DNA of 34,382 nucleotides from Draconibacterium orientale (GTDB lineage Bacteria; Bacteroidota; Bacteroidia; Bacteroidales; JAIFNL01): the NCBI GenBank assembly GCA_022729915.1, contig DZBP01000002.1, positions 25,039 to 59,420 on the forward strand, written 5' to 3'. The notes under the pieces were generated by a model. The model made no database searches and had not been told where the DNA came from. It saw nothing but the letters and a program-made list of their open reading frames with translations. The position numbers and the translations under genes were made by a program. Positions 8,255 through 15,892 of this stretch are shown piece by piece; positions within the stretch are counted from its first letter, which is position 1; every line of letters starts with the position of its first letter.

Positions 8255-8292
8255 AAAATCCAAAACAATCACAACGTTTTGGATTTTTTTTA
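8255..8292 (+). terminator. Intrinsic terminator after fabI
   Basis: AAAATCCAAAAC and GTTTTGGATTTT form a perfect 12-bp stem with a 9-base loop. A T-run follows on the plus strand, starting 12 bases after the fabI stop. Confidence 0.85.
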
Positions 8293-8372
8293 CTTTAATT
8301 TTTTTAACATTTTTTCAATTCTAAATTAATGATTTTTAACGCTTTAAAAACTTTTTCTGTCGTTTTTTTTTG

Positions 8373-8380
8373 TATATTTG
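8373..8380 (+). promoter_or_regulatory. Candidate -7 element for the repeat protein gene
   Basis: TATATTTG followed by C matches the Bacteroidetes -7 consensus TAnnTTTG. No good -33 TTTG is present at the expected distance. It would give a leader of about 120 bases before the ATG at 8508. It lies inside the track ORF 8329-8511, which argues that this ORF is not real. Confidence 0.45.
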
Positions 8381-8507
8381 CAATACCAATTTTCAGTATA
8401 TTTTCACAAACTAAATTCTCAAATTTTTCAAAAATTAAAACCAAAACTAATCTTAGTTATATTGTTCATTCAAAAAAAATTATTCATAAACTAAAAACTA
8501 CAAAAAC

Positions 8508-9548
8508 ATGAAAAAGTCAATTTTAACAACTTTGTTAAGCTTTGCGCTTATTGTAAATTCATTTTTTTCTATTCAAGCAGCTCAAGCACAAGATGATGGA
8601 AAAAAAATGGTACACATGAAAACTGAAAAAATTATTGACGGAAAAAAAACCGTTAAAGATACAACTTTCTACATAAATTCCGATGAAAATAGTTTTTCGT
8701 GGAATTCTGAAAATGAAAATATAACAACCAACGATTCAAGTCTTTACAGCAAAGTAGAAGTTGAAATTAATTCCGACGGAAAAACTGAAAATCACAAGCA
8801 AATGATTTTTGTTTACAATGATTCTGATTTTCATACAGTTAATGTTTCTGACGCTAAGGGTACTTCGCCTAAAAAAATTATAATTCATTCTAAATCAAGC
8901 GGTAATAATGTTGATTTGAATAATATCAATCCATCGGATATTGAAACAATCGATATTTCAAAAGAATTTAGCAGTGAGTTAAATGATTCAGTAAAAGTGA
9001 TTAAAATTGTAACAAAAGATGTAGTTATTGATAAAAAAGAACTCAAAAAAGAAATTGAAATCAAAGAAGAAAATGGCAAAAGAATTATAAAAACGAAAAC
9101 GACTGATGCCAACGGAAACGTTACAGAAGAAGTAAAAGAGCTAAATAACGACGACCAAAAAGAAATGATTTGGATTGAAACTGACTCAAAATCAGATAAA
9201 AAAGAACTCAAAAAGGAAATTGAAATCAAAGAAGAAAATGGCAAAAGAATTATAAAAATAAAAACAACCGATGCCAACGGAAACGTTACAGAAGAAGTAA
9301 AAGAGCTAAATAACGACGACCAAAAAGAAATGATTTGGATTGAAACTGACTCAAAATCAGATAAAAAAGAACTCAAAAAGGAAATTGAAATCAAAGAAGA
9401 AAATGGCAAAAAAATTATAAAAATAAAAACAACCGACGCTAACGGAAACGTTACTGAGGAAATACAAAAACTTGAATATGACGATATTGAGCAAACCAAA
9501 GGAAACAAAAGTAAAAGAGCAAAAAAAGAGAGAAAAGCTAAAAAATAA
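8508..9548 (+). CDS. Secreted protein with near-identical 55-residue tandem repeats
   Basis: The family is not recognised. The 346-residue product starts with a clear signal peptide (MKKSILTTLLSFALIVNSFFSIQAAQAQ). The N-terminal half is acidic, polar and beta-rich (GKKTVKDTTFYINSDENSF). From about residue 175 there are two full copies and one partial copy of a 55-residue unit containing KKELKKEIEIKEENGKRIIK, TTDANGNVTEEVKEL and NDDQKEMIWIETDSKSD. The copies are also almost identical in DNA. The end is strongly basic (KSKRAKKERKAKK). The composition suggests a periplasmic or surface protein with an extended repeat region; no catalytic motif is seen. A terminator-like hairpin follows. Confidence 0.8.
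   Translation: MKKSILTTLLSFALIVNSFFSIQAAQAQDDGKKMVHMKTEKIIDGKKTVKDTTFYINSDENSFSWNSENENITTNDSSLYSKVEVEINSDGKTENHKQMIFVYNDSDFHTVNVSDAKGTSPKKIIIHSKSSGNNVDLNNINPSDIETIDISKEFSSELNDSVKVIKIVTKDVVIDKKELKKEIEIKEENGKRIIKTKTTDANGNVTEEVKELNNDDQKEMIWIETDSKSDKKELKKEIEIKEENGKRIIKIKTTDANGNVTEEVKELNNDDQKEMIWIETDSKSDKKELKKEIEIKEENGKKIIKIKTTDANGNVTEEIQKLEYDDIEQTKGNKSKRAKKERKAKK
9030..9470 (+). repeat. 165-bp tandem repeat, about 2.7 copies
   Basis: Units start at 9030, 9195 and 9360, an exact 165-base spacing (55 codons). By eye, units 1 and 2 differ at about five positions, all in the first half. Unit 3 matches unit 2 in the first half, then diverges after the GNVTEE segment. The near identity at silent positions indicates recent duplication or gene conversion rather than old protein repeats. 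Confidence 0.92.
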
Positions 9549-9565
9549 TTTTCTGCATTAAATAA

Positions 9566-9613
9566 AACAAGCCACAAATTCACGAAAACGTGTTTTTGTG
9601 GCTTGTCTGTTTT
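9566..9613 (+). terminator. Probable terminator after the repeat protein gene
   Basis: ACAAGCCACAAA pairs with TTTGTGGCTTGT, with an inner CACG-AAAA-CGTG extension, so the hairpin is long and stable. The following CTGTTTTA is a short, imperfect T-tract. Confidence 0.7.
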
Positions 9614-9820
9614 ATCGAAAAAATCTTTTAAAGTCAGTAAAACAACCAAAATAATTAAACTCTTAATTTATAAGTATTTAATCTAAAAATAGCAAGCTAT
9701 TTCTGCAAAAGTCAGATAGTAATAAATCAATAGTCAACTCCTAATTTCACAAAAAAAGAACTTATTTTACATCTAAAAATAAATCGAATAATTGAAAAAA
9801 AAAAATTAACAAAACCAAAC

Positions 9821-10210
9821 ATGAAAAGACTTGAAAATAAAGTAGCTATAATTACCGGAGGTGCCGATGGTTTAGGAAAAGCTGGTGCCATAAAGTTTAT
9901 TGCAGAAGGCGCAAAAGTAATAATTTGGGATTTAAACGAAAAAAAAGCCGCAGAAACGCTCGCCGAATTAAGTGGAAAATCTATTGAATTTATGAAAGTC
10001 AATACGGCTGACTTTTCAGAAGTAGAAAATGCAACTGCCAAAGTAATAAGTAAATACTGACAAATTGATATTTTGGTAAACAACGCTGGCATTACTCGTG
10101 ATGCGACTTTCAAAAAAATGACCATTGAACAATGGCAACAAGTAATCGATGTAAATTTAACCGGTGTATTTTATTGTACCAAAGCAGTTTCCGAGCATAT
10201 GTTGGCTTGT
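9821..10210 (+). pseudogene. fabG-like SDR gene: N-terminal fragment with in-frame TGA
   Basis: The frame encodes a classic short-chain dehydrogenase start (MKRLENKVAIITGGADGLGK, with the TGxxxGxG cofactor loop) and reaches VISKY. It then hits TGA at 10058-10060 and continues in the same frame as [14 protein letters not shown]...[19 protein letters not shown]. In FabG homologues the stop position is normally glycine ([13 protein letters not shown]), so one GGA-to-TGA change explains it. TGA is used as a true stop by other genes here, so recoding is unlikely. After SEHML the similarity ends abruptly and the Ser-Tyr-Lys catalytic part is missing; symporter sequence follows in another frame. The right boundary is approximate. 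Neither track ORF (9821-10060, 10073-10324) is a whole gene. Confidence 0.85.
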
Positions 10211-10751
10211 AATGGGCTTAATATCAGCAGGTTTATCCACATTAGAAGGCTTAATTCAATCTGTATCTTCTTCAATATCAACAGATATATTAAAACCCCT
10301 TTTTCCAAAATTATTTCAAACTGAAAAAAATGGAATAAAAATAAATAAACTAGCTATAATTTTCCTTTCAATTATCACATTTATAATATCTTACGACCAG
10401 TTATTGTACCCAAAACTAAGTGTAGGAATATTAGCACAAAATGGAGTTTATGCATTCTTTTCGGCAGCATTTGTGCCTGTTTTATTTGGTATTTTTGCTA
10501 AAAATGCAAAACTTTCCGCTGTTTTTCCTGCAAGTTTAGCTGCTATTTTAATCCATTTTTCTGTGTATTATTTTATGCCTTTTTTAGTAGAAAATTATAA
10601 TTTTACATTTGGTTTTTTTACTAAATATTTGATAGGTGCAGTTAAAAATCCAGCAATAGCGTCATCAACAGCCATTGTTATTTCTACATTTTTAGGAATT
10701 ATTTTACAAATATTACCACAAAAAAATCAAAAATATGATTCCAAAATTTGA
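10205..10751 (+). pseudogene. Sodium:solute symporter, C-terminal fragment
   Basis: From about [17 protein letters not shown] the frame matches the late membrane helices of the sodium:solute symporter (SSS) family, where an ISAGLST-type motif precedes a STDI segment. Several hydrophobic helices follow (LAIIFLSIITFIIS, AFFSAAFVPVLFGIFA, AVFPASLAAILIHF, STAIVISTFLGIILQIL). Only about 185 residues remain of a family usually about 480-600 long. The first 14 or so residues of the track ORF are out-of-frame translation of the fabG fragment, so the real N-terminal part is absent. The stop overlaps the start of the acyl-CoA ligase fragment by 17 bases, suggesting these two genes once formed an operon. 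Confidence 0.8.
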
Positions 10752-11082
10752 TTGGTTCAACGAATGGGCAAATTATTGCCCCAATAAAATTGCTTTTGAA
10801 GAATATGAGTCGAAAAGAACTCTTACTTTCTTAGAAATAAATAACTTAGCAAATTATTTATCAAACTTTTTTATCAATGAACTGAATTTTCAGAAAAATG
10901 ACAGGATTGCAGTTTTGGCTGAAAATCAGCTCGAATACATCTTGCTTTTCGCTGTGGCTCAAAAAACAGGAATAATCCTTGTGCCTTTAAGTGGAATTTT
11001 AAGCAACGAATTAAAAGAATACTTCCCCGATTTTATTAGTTTGTTTAACAAAAATTTACCACAAGAAGCTTTTATTTTTTAA
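10735..11082 (+). pseudogene. AMP-dependent acyl-CoA ligase, N-terminal fragment
   Basis: The 115-residue frame opens MIPKFDWFNEWANYCPNKIA and continues through LTFLEINNLANYLSNFF and KNDRIAVLAENQLEYILLFAVAQKTGIILVPL. This is the standard N-terminus of the ANL superfamily (AMP-binding acyl-CoA ligases, normally about 500 residues). It then runs into unrelated-looking sequence and stops at a TAA inside a hairpin. The P-loop (TSGTTGxPK type) and all C-terminal motifs are missing, so it cannot be active. The remainder is not found nearby on either strand. A small functional stand-alone domain is possible but unlikely. Confidence 0.7.
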
Positions 11083-11097
11083 GATAAAATAAAAGCT
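11067..11097. terminator. Bidirectional hairpin between ligase fragment and HsdR_N gene
   Basis: AGCTTTTATTTT and AAAATAAAAGCT are perfect 12-base arms with a 7-base loop. They lie between the converging ends of the ligase fragment and the HsdR_N-type gene. Flanking T-tracts are short on both strands. Confidence 0.6.
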
Positions 11098-11111
11098 TTC
11101 TTTGGAAATAA

Positions 11112-11543
11112 TTATAATGTACTTTGGTATTCTGGAAGCTCACTCAACTGAGAATAAGAGTTTGAATCAGCTTTTTTTTCAAATGCCATTGTGGTTGTTC
11201 CATTAGTGATAATCAGATATTTAGCTCCAAGTTGTAGGTTATAATTTGCTGCTTGTTCAAACGTATCCTTTGTTAGTTTAACTGTTTCTGCTTTGCACTC
11301 AACAACTACTTGAGGCTTAAGATTTTCGTCGAAAACAACAATATCGCTTCGCTTTTCATTCTTATTCACTTTCAGATAGTATTCAACAACCATTCTGCCT
11401 TTGGGATATTTTTTTTGTTCGATTAAAAAACGAATAAAATTCTGCCGTACCCACTCTTCAGGTTGCAAAACAACAAATTTTTTGCGCAAAATATCAAAAA
11501 TATATTTAGTTTTATTTATTTCTTTTATATTAAAATCTGACAT
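11112..11543 (-). CDS. Orphan HsdR_N-type (PD-(D/E)xK fold) protein
   Basis: The 143-residue protein matches the stand-alone 'type I restriction enzyme R protein N-terminal domain' family (HSDR_N_2). It has a helical start ending in VRQNFIRFLIEQKKYPKGRM, then RSDIVVFDENLKPQVVVECKAETV, carrying the nuclease-fold D...ExK residues, and a final QAANYNLQLGAKYLIITNGT. No methylase, specificity subunit or motor domain lies nearby, so it is not part of a restriction system here. Such short homologues are widespread in Bacteroidetes with unknown function. The catalytic-type residues are intact. Confidence 0.88.
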   Translation of the reverse strand: MSDFNIKEINKTKYIFDILRKKFVVLQPEEWVRQNFIRFLIEQKKYPKGRMVVEYYLKVNKNEKRSDIVVFDENLKPQVVVECKAETVKLTKDTFEQAANYNLQLGAKYLIITNGTTTMAFEKKADSNSYSQLSELPEYQSTL

Positions 11544-11595
11544 TTTTTTATAATAACTAACTTCAAATTAACTAAATACTAAAATGCACCGACTG

Positions 11596-12234
11596 CTATT
11601 CTTGAATTGGAGTTCCGGCATTAAAACGTTCTATTGCCGATTTTATTCGTCCAATATTCTCTTTTTCAAATTGAGCTTTGTTTTTAACAAATTCAGAATC
11701 ATCTACATTTTTCAATGACGAAAGCACGGTTGTCTCATCACTTTCTGAAGATTTTTCTTTTGTCAATGCCGAAAGAATCTTATTATCAGATACATATATC
11801 CTTGTTTCTTTATATAAATTATCCATATACGAATAAGCTAAATACATAAAAAATACCTTGCCATCGTTAAAATAATAATTTATTTCAAGATAATAGCCTT
11901 CTTCTCCCATCATTTCAACCAATTTTTTTAATTCTAAATCTTTAAAATAAGCATCGTACAATGACATATCATAATATAATTCGGAATCGGGGTTACGATA
12001 TTCTTTTTTTTCAATTCTGTACAAATGCTTTTCTGCTTCAATGGCTTGAAAAAGAGTTCTAATTTTAGCTATTTTCTCTTTATCTGAGATTTTTATAGGT
12101 GTGTCTAAAGCTATTTCTCCTTTATTTGAAAAAGCAAAAGCAGAATTAGAATTACCAAAATCATTAAACTTTGAAAATGAAAAAAAAGTAATAACAGAAA
12201 AAAAGAAAGCTGATAAAATTATATTTTTTGCCAT
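11596..12234 (-). CDS. Hypothetical exported protein
   Basis: The family is not recognised. The 212-residue product begins MAKNIILSAFFFSVITFFSFSKF, a likely signal peptide or membrane anchor. The mature part is polar and strongly charged. The middle (LYYDMSLYDAYFKDLELKKLVEMMGEEG, then YYLEINYYFNDGKVFFMYLAYSYM) looks like helix followed by antiparallel strands. The C-terminus is a charged helix (KNKAQFEKENIGRIKSAIERF). It lies 52 bases upstream of the HsdR_N gene on the same strand, so the two may be co-transcribed. A possible -7 element (TAAATTTG on the minus strand, 12262-12269) sits just before the start. Confidence 0.65.
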   Translation of the reverse strand: MAKNIILSAFFFSVITFFSFSKFNDFGNSNSAFAFSNKGEIALDTPIKISDKEKIAKIRTLFQAIEAEKHLYRIEKKEYRNPDSELYYDMSLYDAYFKDLELKKLVEMMGEEGYYLEINYYFNDGKVFFMYLAYSYMDNLYKETRIYVSDNKILSALTKEKSSESDETTVLSSLKNVDDSEFVKNKAQFEKENIGRIKSAIERFNAGTPIQE

Positions 12235-12473
12235 AATAGTATGAATAATATAAAATTATTTCAAATTTAAATAAAACATTTCATTAAAAAACGTGTTAAT
12301 CAAAATTATATTTTATTTTTATATGCAAAAGAAATAGCATTGCTATTTTTTAAGAATAAATAATTGATTATAATATTAATAATCAATTATTTGTTAAAAT
12401 TTATTTTCGTTTAAATATTTCCTAACTCCAATAAAATTACTCAAAAAACGAAAACGATTTGTAGAAAATAAAC

Positions 12474-12570
12474 GCCAGAGTTATTTTAATTTGAGCAATT
12501 TTTTTTGTAATCAAATTAATTCTAAGCACTTTGCAAAACGATATAGACAATTTAATTTGGTTCATTGCTT
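12474..12570 (+). repeat. Dispersed intergenic repeat, copy A
   Basis: One of four related elements of about 95-100 bp in this window. It carries the shared blocks TTTGTAATCAAATTAAT, TAAGCACTTTGCAAAACG and AATTTGGTTCATTGCTT in the same order and spacing as the others. Its left end (GCCAGAGTT) has lost the AGCACCAGTGCT half found in copies B and C. It lies upstream of the secreted protease gene. Confidence 0.8.
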
Positions 12571-12644
12571 AATCCCAAAAAGGAAAGCAAATTTATTGCA
12601 ATTTCAAAAAAATATTTCAATTAGAAAAAGAATAAACACAAAAA

Positions 12645-12675
12645 TTTGTTTTCTCATTTCGATTTTGTAACTTTG
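12645..12675 (+). promoter_or_regulatory. Perfect Bacteroidetes promoter for the secreted protease
   Basis: TTTG (12645-12648), exactly 19 bases, then TAACTTTG (12668-12675) is a full consensus match. It overlaps the first codons of the track ORF starting at 12646 (a TTG), so translation must begin at the ATG at 12697, leaving a very short leader. Confidence 0.8.
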
Positions 12676-12696
12676 AGAATATCAAAAACCAATTTT

Positions 12697-14355
12697 ATGT
12701 TAAAAAAACTTATACTAATTTATACCATTTTTCATTCATCACTCAGTTCTTTTGCACAAATTAGCGAAGGTGGAATTCCATTAAGCTTCACGCACCAAAT
12801 AAAAGGTACAATTCCTGTAAAAACTATTGATATTGAACTAATTAATAACAAAAAGGAAACTGCAAATAGCTATAGAGCTTATGTTGGAAACATAATAGAA
12901 ACTGACATAACTCTCGAAAATTCAGGTATTTGGCAGAATGTAAAAAATGGAAAACTGTGGCAATTAAAAATTGTAGCACAAAATGCAAAGGCAATTTCAT
13001 TGTATTACAATGCATTTGATATACCTGAAGGGGCAACTTTTTTTATTTATAACCCACAGAAAACTACAATTTTAGGCGCATTTACTTCAAGAAATAACCC
13101 TCAAAAAGGGAAATTTGCTACCGTTTTTACTAAAGGCGATGAAGTAATTTTAGAATATTACGTACCAAATAAAACAACAAATGTGGGTAAAATTTCGGTC
13201 AATGAAATAAATTATGCTTTCCAAAATATTGATTTTGAAGAAACTAAAAATGTTTCAGGAACATCTGGCGAATGTCAAATAAACATTAATTGCAAAGGTG
13301 CCGAACAATGGGAAAATGAAAAAAACGCTACAATCCGCTGGTTATCAAGAAACAAAGATGGTTCGTGGTGGTGTAGTGGCACAATAATAAATAATGCAAA
13401 TCAAGATTTTACGCCCTACATTTTATCGTCTGAGCATAATATACTAGATGACAATTATTTACCTGCTGAAAGCTCGTATTTTCAGCAATTCCAATTTTAT
13501 TTTAATTACGAAAGCACAGAATGTGAAAGCCCAAGTAATATAAATAGTATTGAACTTAAATCAATGATTGGTTGCACATTAAAAGCATCTTCTGGAGCAA
13601 ATGGCGAAATTAAAGGATCCGATTTTTTATTATTGGAATTAATTGAAGATATTCCTGATACTTATAATCCATATTTTGCCGGTTGGAATAGGCTCAATTT
13701 GGCTATCGATTCGGGCTATTGTGTGCATCATCCTCAAGGCGATTTGAAAAAAATTTCTAAATCAGTGCAAACCTTATCGAGTAATAAATATAGTAACGAA
13801 ACAGCTTATTGGTCAACTAGTTGGCAAGCAATAGGAAACAAAATTGGAACTACTGAAGCAGGCTCATCGGGTTCTGCTTTATTTAACACAAACAAAGAAA
13901 TTGTAGGAACACTTACTAGTGGAACGTCAAGTTGCTCAGAACCAACGAAATCTGATTATTTTGGGAAATTTTATTATCACTGGAATTTAAATGGTTCAAA
14001 TCCTAAGAATCAACTAAAAACATGGCTCGACCCCAATTCCACAGGCATTTTTTCATTGAAAGGAAGCTATAAAAATGCGAATTCAATATCTTTACCTAGA
14101 AATCAAAAATTTAGTTTCGCAATAAGTCCAAATCCAGCGAAAGAATTTGTAACAATAGAAATTATTGGCGATTTCAATTCTGTTTTTGAGCTTTCTATTT
14201 TTGATATTTCAGGTAAAAAACTGAAATCTGATATAATTTATGCTTTTGAAAAAACAAAGCAAGTAAATTTAAGTAACATGGCAAAAGGCACTTATATATT
14301 AAAACTGTCGTCGGAAGAATATACTTCTTTTCAAAAAATGTTAAAAATTGAATAA
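12697..14355 (+). CDS. Secreted lysyl-endopeptidase-like serine protease with T9SS sorting domain
   Basis: From the ATG at 12697 the protein is 552 residues. MLKKLILIYTIFHSSLSSFAQ is a signal peptide. After a beta-rich propeptide-like region comes a trypsin-fold domain resembling lysyl endopeptidases. It has WWCSGTIINN, the catalytic His in YILSSEHN (H247), Asp in GSDFLLLEL (D309) and Ser in AGSSGSALF (S391), plus the family-typical HHPQGDLKKIS. The last 75 or so residues (ISPNPAKEFVTIEI ... GTYILKLSS) are a type A T9SS C-terminal sorting domain. The protein is therefore expected to cross the outer membrane by the type IX system and be surface-attached or released. The upstream ORF extension is excluded by a perfect promoter there. 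Confidence 0.92.
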   Translation: MLKKLILIYTIFHSSLSSFAQISEGGIPLSFTHQIKGTIPVKTIDIELINNKKETANSYRAYVGNIIETDITLENSGIWQNVKNGKLWQLKIVAQNAKAISLYYNAFDIPEGATFFIYNPQKTTILGAFTSRNNPQKGKFATVFTKGDEVILEYYVPNKTTNVGKISVNEINYAFQNIDFEETKNVSGTSGECQININCKGAEQWENEKNATIRWLSRNKDGSWWCSGTIINNANQDFTPYILSSEHNILDDNYLPAESSYFQQFQFYFNYESTECESPSNINSIELKSMIGCTLKASSGANGEIKGSDFLLLELIEDIPDTYNPYFAGWNRLNLAIDSGYCVHHPQGDLKKISKSVQTLSSNKYSNETAYWSTSWQAIGNKIGTTEAGSSGSALFNTNKEIVGTLTSGTSSCSEPTKSDYFGKFYYHWNLNGSNPKNQLKTWLDPNSTGIFSLKGSYKNANSISLPRNQKFSFAISPNPAKEFVTIEIIGDFNSVFELSIFDISGKKLKSDIIYAFEKTKQVNLSNMAKGTYILKLSSEEYTSFQKMLKIE

Positions 14356-14364
14356 ACCTTACAA

Positions 14365-14409
14365 ATTTTGTGGCAAAATTTACAATAAAATGAAAATTTG
14401 CCACAAAAT
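14365..14409. terminator. Bidirectional terminator between protease and thiolase genes
   Basis: ATTTTGTGGCAAA and TTTGCCACAAAAT form a perfect 13-bp stem, extended inside by three further pairs after one mismatch. It lies between the converging stops at 14355 and 14422, with T-rich sequence following on the plus strand. Confidence 0.8.
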
Positions 14410-14421
14410 AGTACTTTTTTA

Positions 14422-15597
14422 CTAAACTAATTCAATTATTATAGCAGAAGCTCCACCTCCACCGTTACAAATTCCGGCAGCACCAAGTTTCGCACCGTTT
14501 TGCTTCAAAACATTTACTAAAGTTACCACAATGCGTGCGCCAGAAGCACCTAGCGGATGCCCTAACGATACGGCACCGCCATTAACATTTACGCGTTTTG
14601 GGTCTAAATCCAAACCAACAATTGCTGCCATTGCTACTGCCGAAAATGCCTCATTAATTTCCCAATACTCTATATCTTCCTTTTTTAAATTTGCTTTTTT
14701 CAGAGCTTTGTCAATTGCTTTCAAAGGAGCTGTTGTAAACCATTCGGGCTCGTGAGCTGCATCTGCAAACGAAATAATTTTTGCTAAAGGCTTAATACCC
14801 AAAGCTTCTGCTTTTTCTTTACTCATCAAAATCAAAGCTGCGGCTCCGTCATTTATTGTAGAGGCGTTAGCTGCGGTTATTGTTCCATTTTTTTCAAAAA
14901 CAGGATTTAAGGTCGAAATTTTATCGAATTTCACATTTTTAAATTCCTCGTCAGTATCAACCACAACAGTACTTTTGCGCGAAACAATTTCTACCGGAAC
15001 AATTTCATCTTTGAAGCGGCCGCTTTCACTAGCTGATGCAGAGCGTTTGTACGATTCTACAGCATATTCGTCTTGGGCTTCGCGCGAAAAATTATATTTA
15101 GTTGCACAAAGTTCTGCGGCACTTCCCATGTGATAATTTTTATATACTTCCCAAAGTCCGTCGCGAATCAAACCATCGGTTAATTGTTGGTGCCCAAGTT
15201 TATTGCCTTTGCGCAAAGTTTCGACATAATATGGAATATTGCTCATACTTTCCATTCCTCCGGCAATAACTACGTCATTATCGCCAGTCATAATCGATTG
15301 ACTTCCAATCATTATGCTCTTCATTCCGGAGGCGCAAACTTTATTAATGGTCGTGCAAGGCACTGTATTGGGCAATCCACCAAAAAGTGCAGCTTGGCGC
15401 GCTGGCGCTTGACCCAAATTGGCTGAAATTACATTTCCCATAAAAACTTCATCGATTAAATCGGGTGAAACACCAGACTTTTGTAAAGCCCCTTTTATAG
15501 CGGTAGCACCTAATTTTGTAGCAGAAACTTCTGATAATGAGCCAGAAAAACTTCCTATAGGAGTTCTAACTGCCGAAACGATATATACTTCTTGCAT
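14422..15597 (-). CDS. Acetyl-CoA C-acetyltransferase (thiolase)
   Basis: This 391-residue cytosolic enzyme condenses or cleaves acetoacetyl-CoA/3-ketoacyl-CoA. All thiolase motifs are present: the nucleophile Cys88 in INKVCASGMKS, GGMESMSNIPY, NEAFS, His347 in GHPLGASGARI and the second catalytic Cys377 in ICNGGGGASA. Length and motifs fit the biosynthetic/degradative acetyl-CoA acetyltransferase group (AtoB/PhaA type). Sequence alone does not separate ketone/butyrate metabolism from beta-oxidation, and no partner dehydrogenase or hydratase lies adjacent. It appears monocistronic: a convergent terminator follows and a 589-base gap precedes it. Confidence 0.95.
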   Translation of the reverse strand: MQEVYIVSAVRTPIGSFSGSLSEVSATKLGATAIKGALQKSGVSPDLIDEVFMGNVISANLGQAPARQAALFGGLPNTVPCTTINKVCASGMKSIMIGSQSIMTGDNDVVIAGGMESMSNIPYYVETLRKGNKLGHQQLTDGLIRDGLWEVYKNYHMGSAAELCATKYNFSREAQDEYAVESYKRSASASESGRFKDEIVPVEIVSRKSTVVVDTDEEFKNVKFDKISTLNPVFEKNGTITAANASTINDGAAALILMSKEKAEALGIKPLAKIISFADAAHEPEWFTTAPLKAIDKALKKANLKKEDIEYWEINEAFSAVAMAAIVGLDLDPKRVNVNGGAVSLGHPLGASGARIVVTLVNVLKQNGAKLGAAGICNGGGGASAIIIELV

Positions 15598-15791
15598 AAT
15601 TTTTTAAATTATTTTATTGTTAGTAATTGGTCTTTAATAATAAATTTTAAATTTTTGTCAAAATAAATTTCAGAGTACCTAAATTTAAAGATACTGGATT
15701 GTTTATGAGAAAATTAAAAAATAGTTTTTCATAAAATTATGAATACAGAAATTCAAAATCAACAAATAAGTTTTGATTTAGTTAATTTATA

Positions 15792-15892
15792 AAGCAATGA
15801 ATCAAATTAAATTGTATATTTCGTTTTGCAAGTGCTTAAAATTTATTTGATTACAAAAAAATTTGCTCCAATTAAAAAAGCACTGGTGCTTA
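15792..15892 (-). repeat. Dispersed intergenic repeat, copy B
   Basis: Read on the minus strand this is a nearly complete element. It starts TAAGCACCAGTGCTTTTTTA, continues with TTGGAGCAAATTTTTTTGTA, ATCAAATAAATTTTAAGCAC and TTGCAAAACGAAATATACAA, and ends ATTTGATTCATTGCTT. It matches copy A across the central and right parts and copy C across the left part. It is oriented opposite to copy C. Confidence 0.85.

Larger units (their letters stand above)
12235..12696. other. Divergent intergenic region with hairpins, repeat copy A and a promoter
   Basis: Going right, this gap holds a -7 candidate for the exported protein (12262-12269), a hairpin AAATAGC-ATT-GCTATTT (12332-12348), a 13-bp inverted repeat AAATAATTGATTA/TAATCAATTATTT (12358-12392), repeat copy A (12474-12570) and the protease promoter (12645-12675). 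I see no small coding gene. Confidence 0.65.

Noticed and set aside
8329-8511. 60-residue plus-strand ORF before the repeat protein
   Set aside because: It contains the likely -7 promoter element TATATTTG and reads as low-complexity Lys/Phe/Thr; better explained as the leader of the 8508 gene.
8885-9649. 254-residue minus-strand ORF over the repeat protein
   Set aside because: It is the antisense shadow of the 165-bp repeats; low-complexity Ser/Phe/Ile composition with repeated blocks mirrors the plus-strand gene, which has a signal peptide and a terminator.
10073-10324. Track ORF 10073-10324 as a separate SDR gene
   Set aside because: It is the in-frame continuation of the 9821 fabG fragment after the TGA, then runs into symporter DNA in the wrong frame.
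11112-11543. Type I restriction-modification system
   Set aside because: Only a stand-alone HsdR_N-like domain is present; no hsdM, hsdS or helicase domain nearby.
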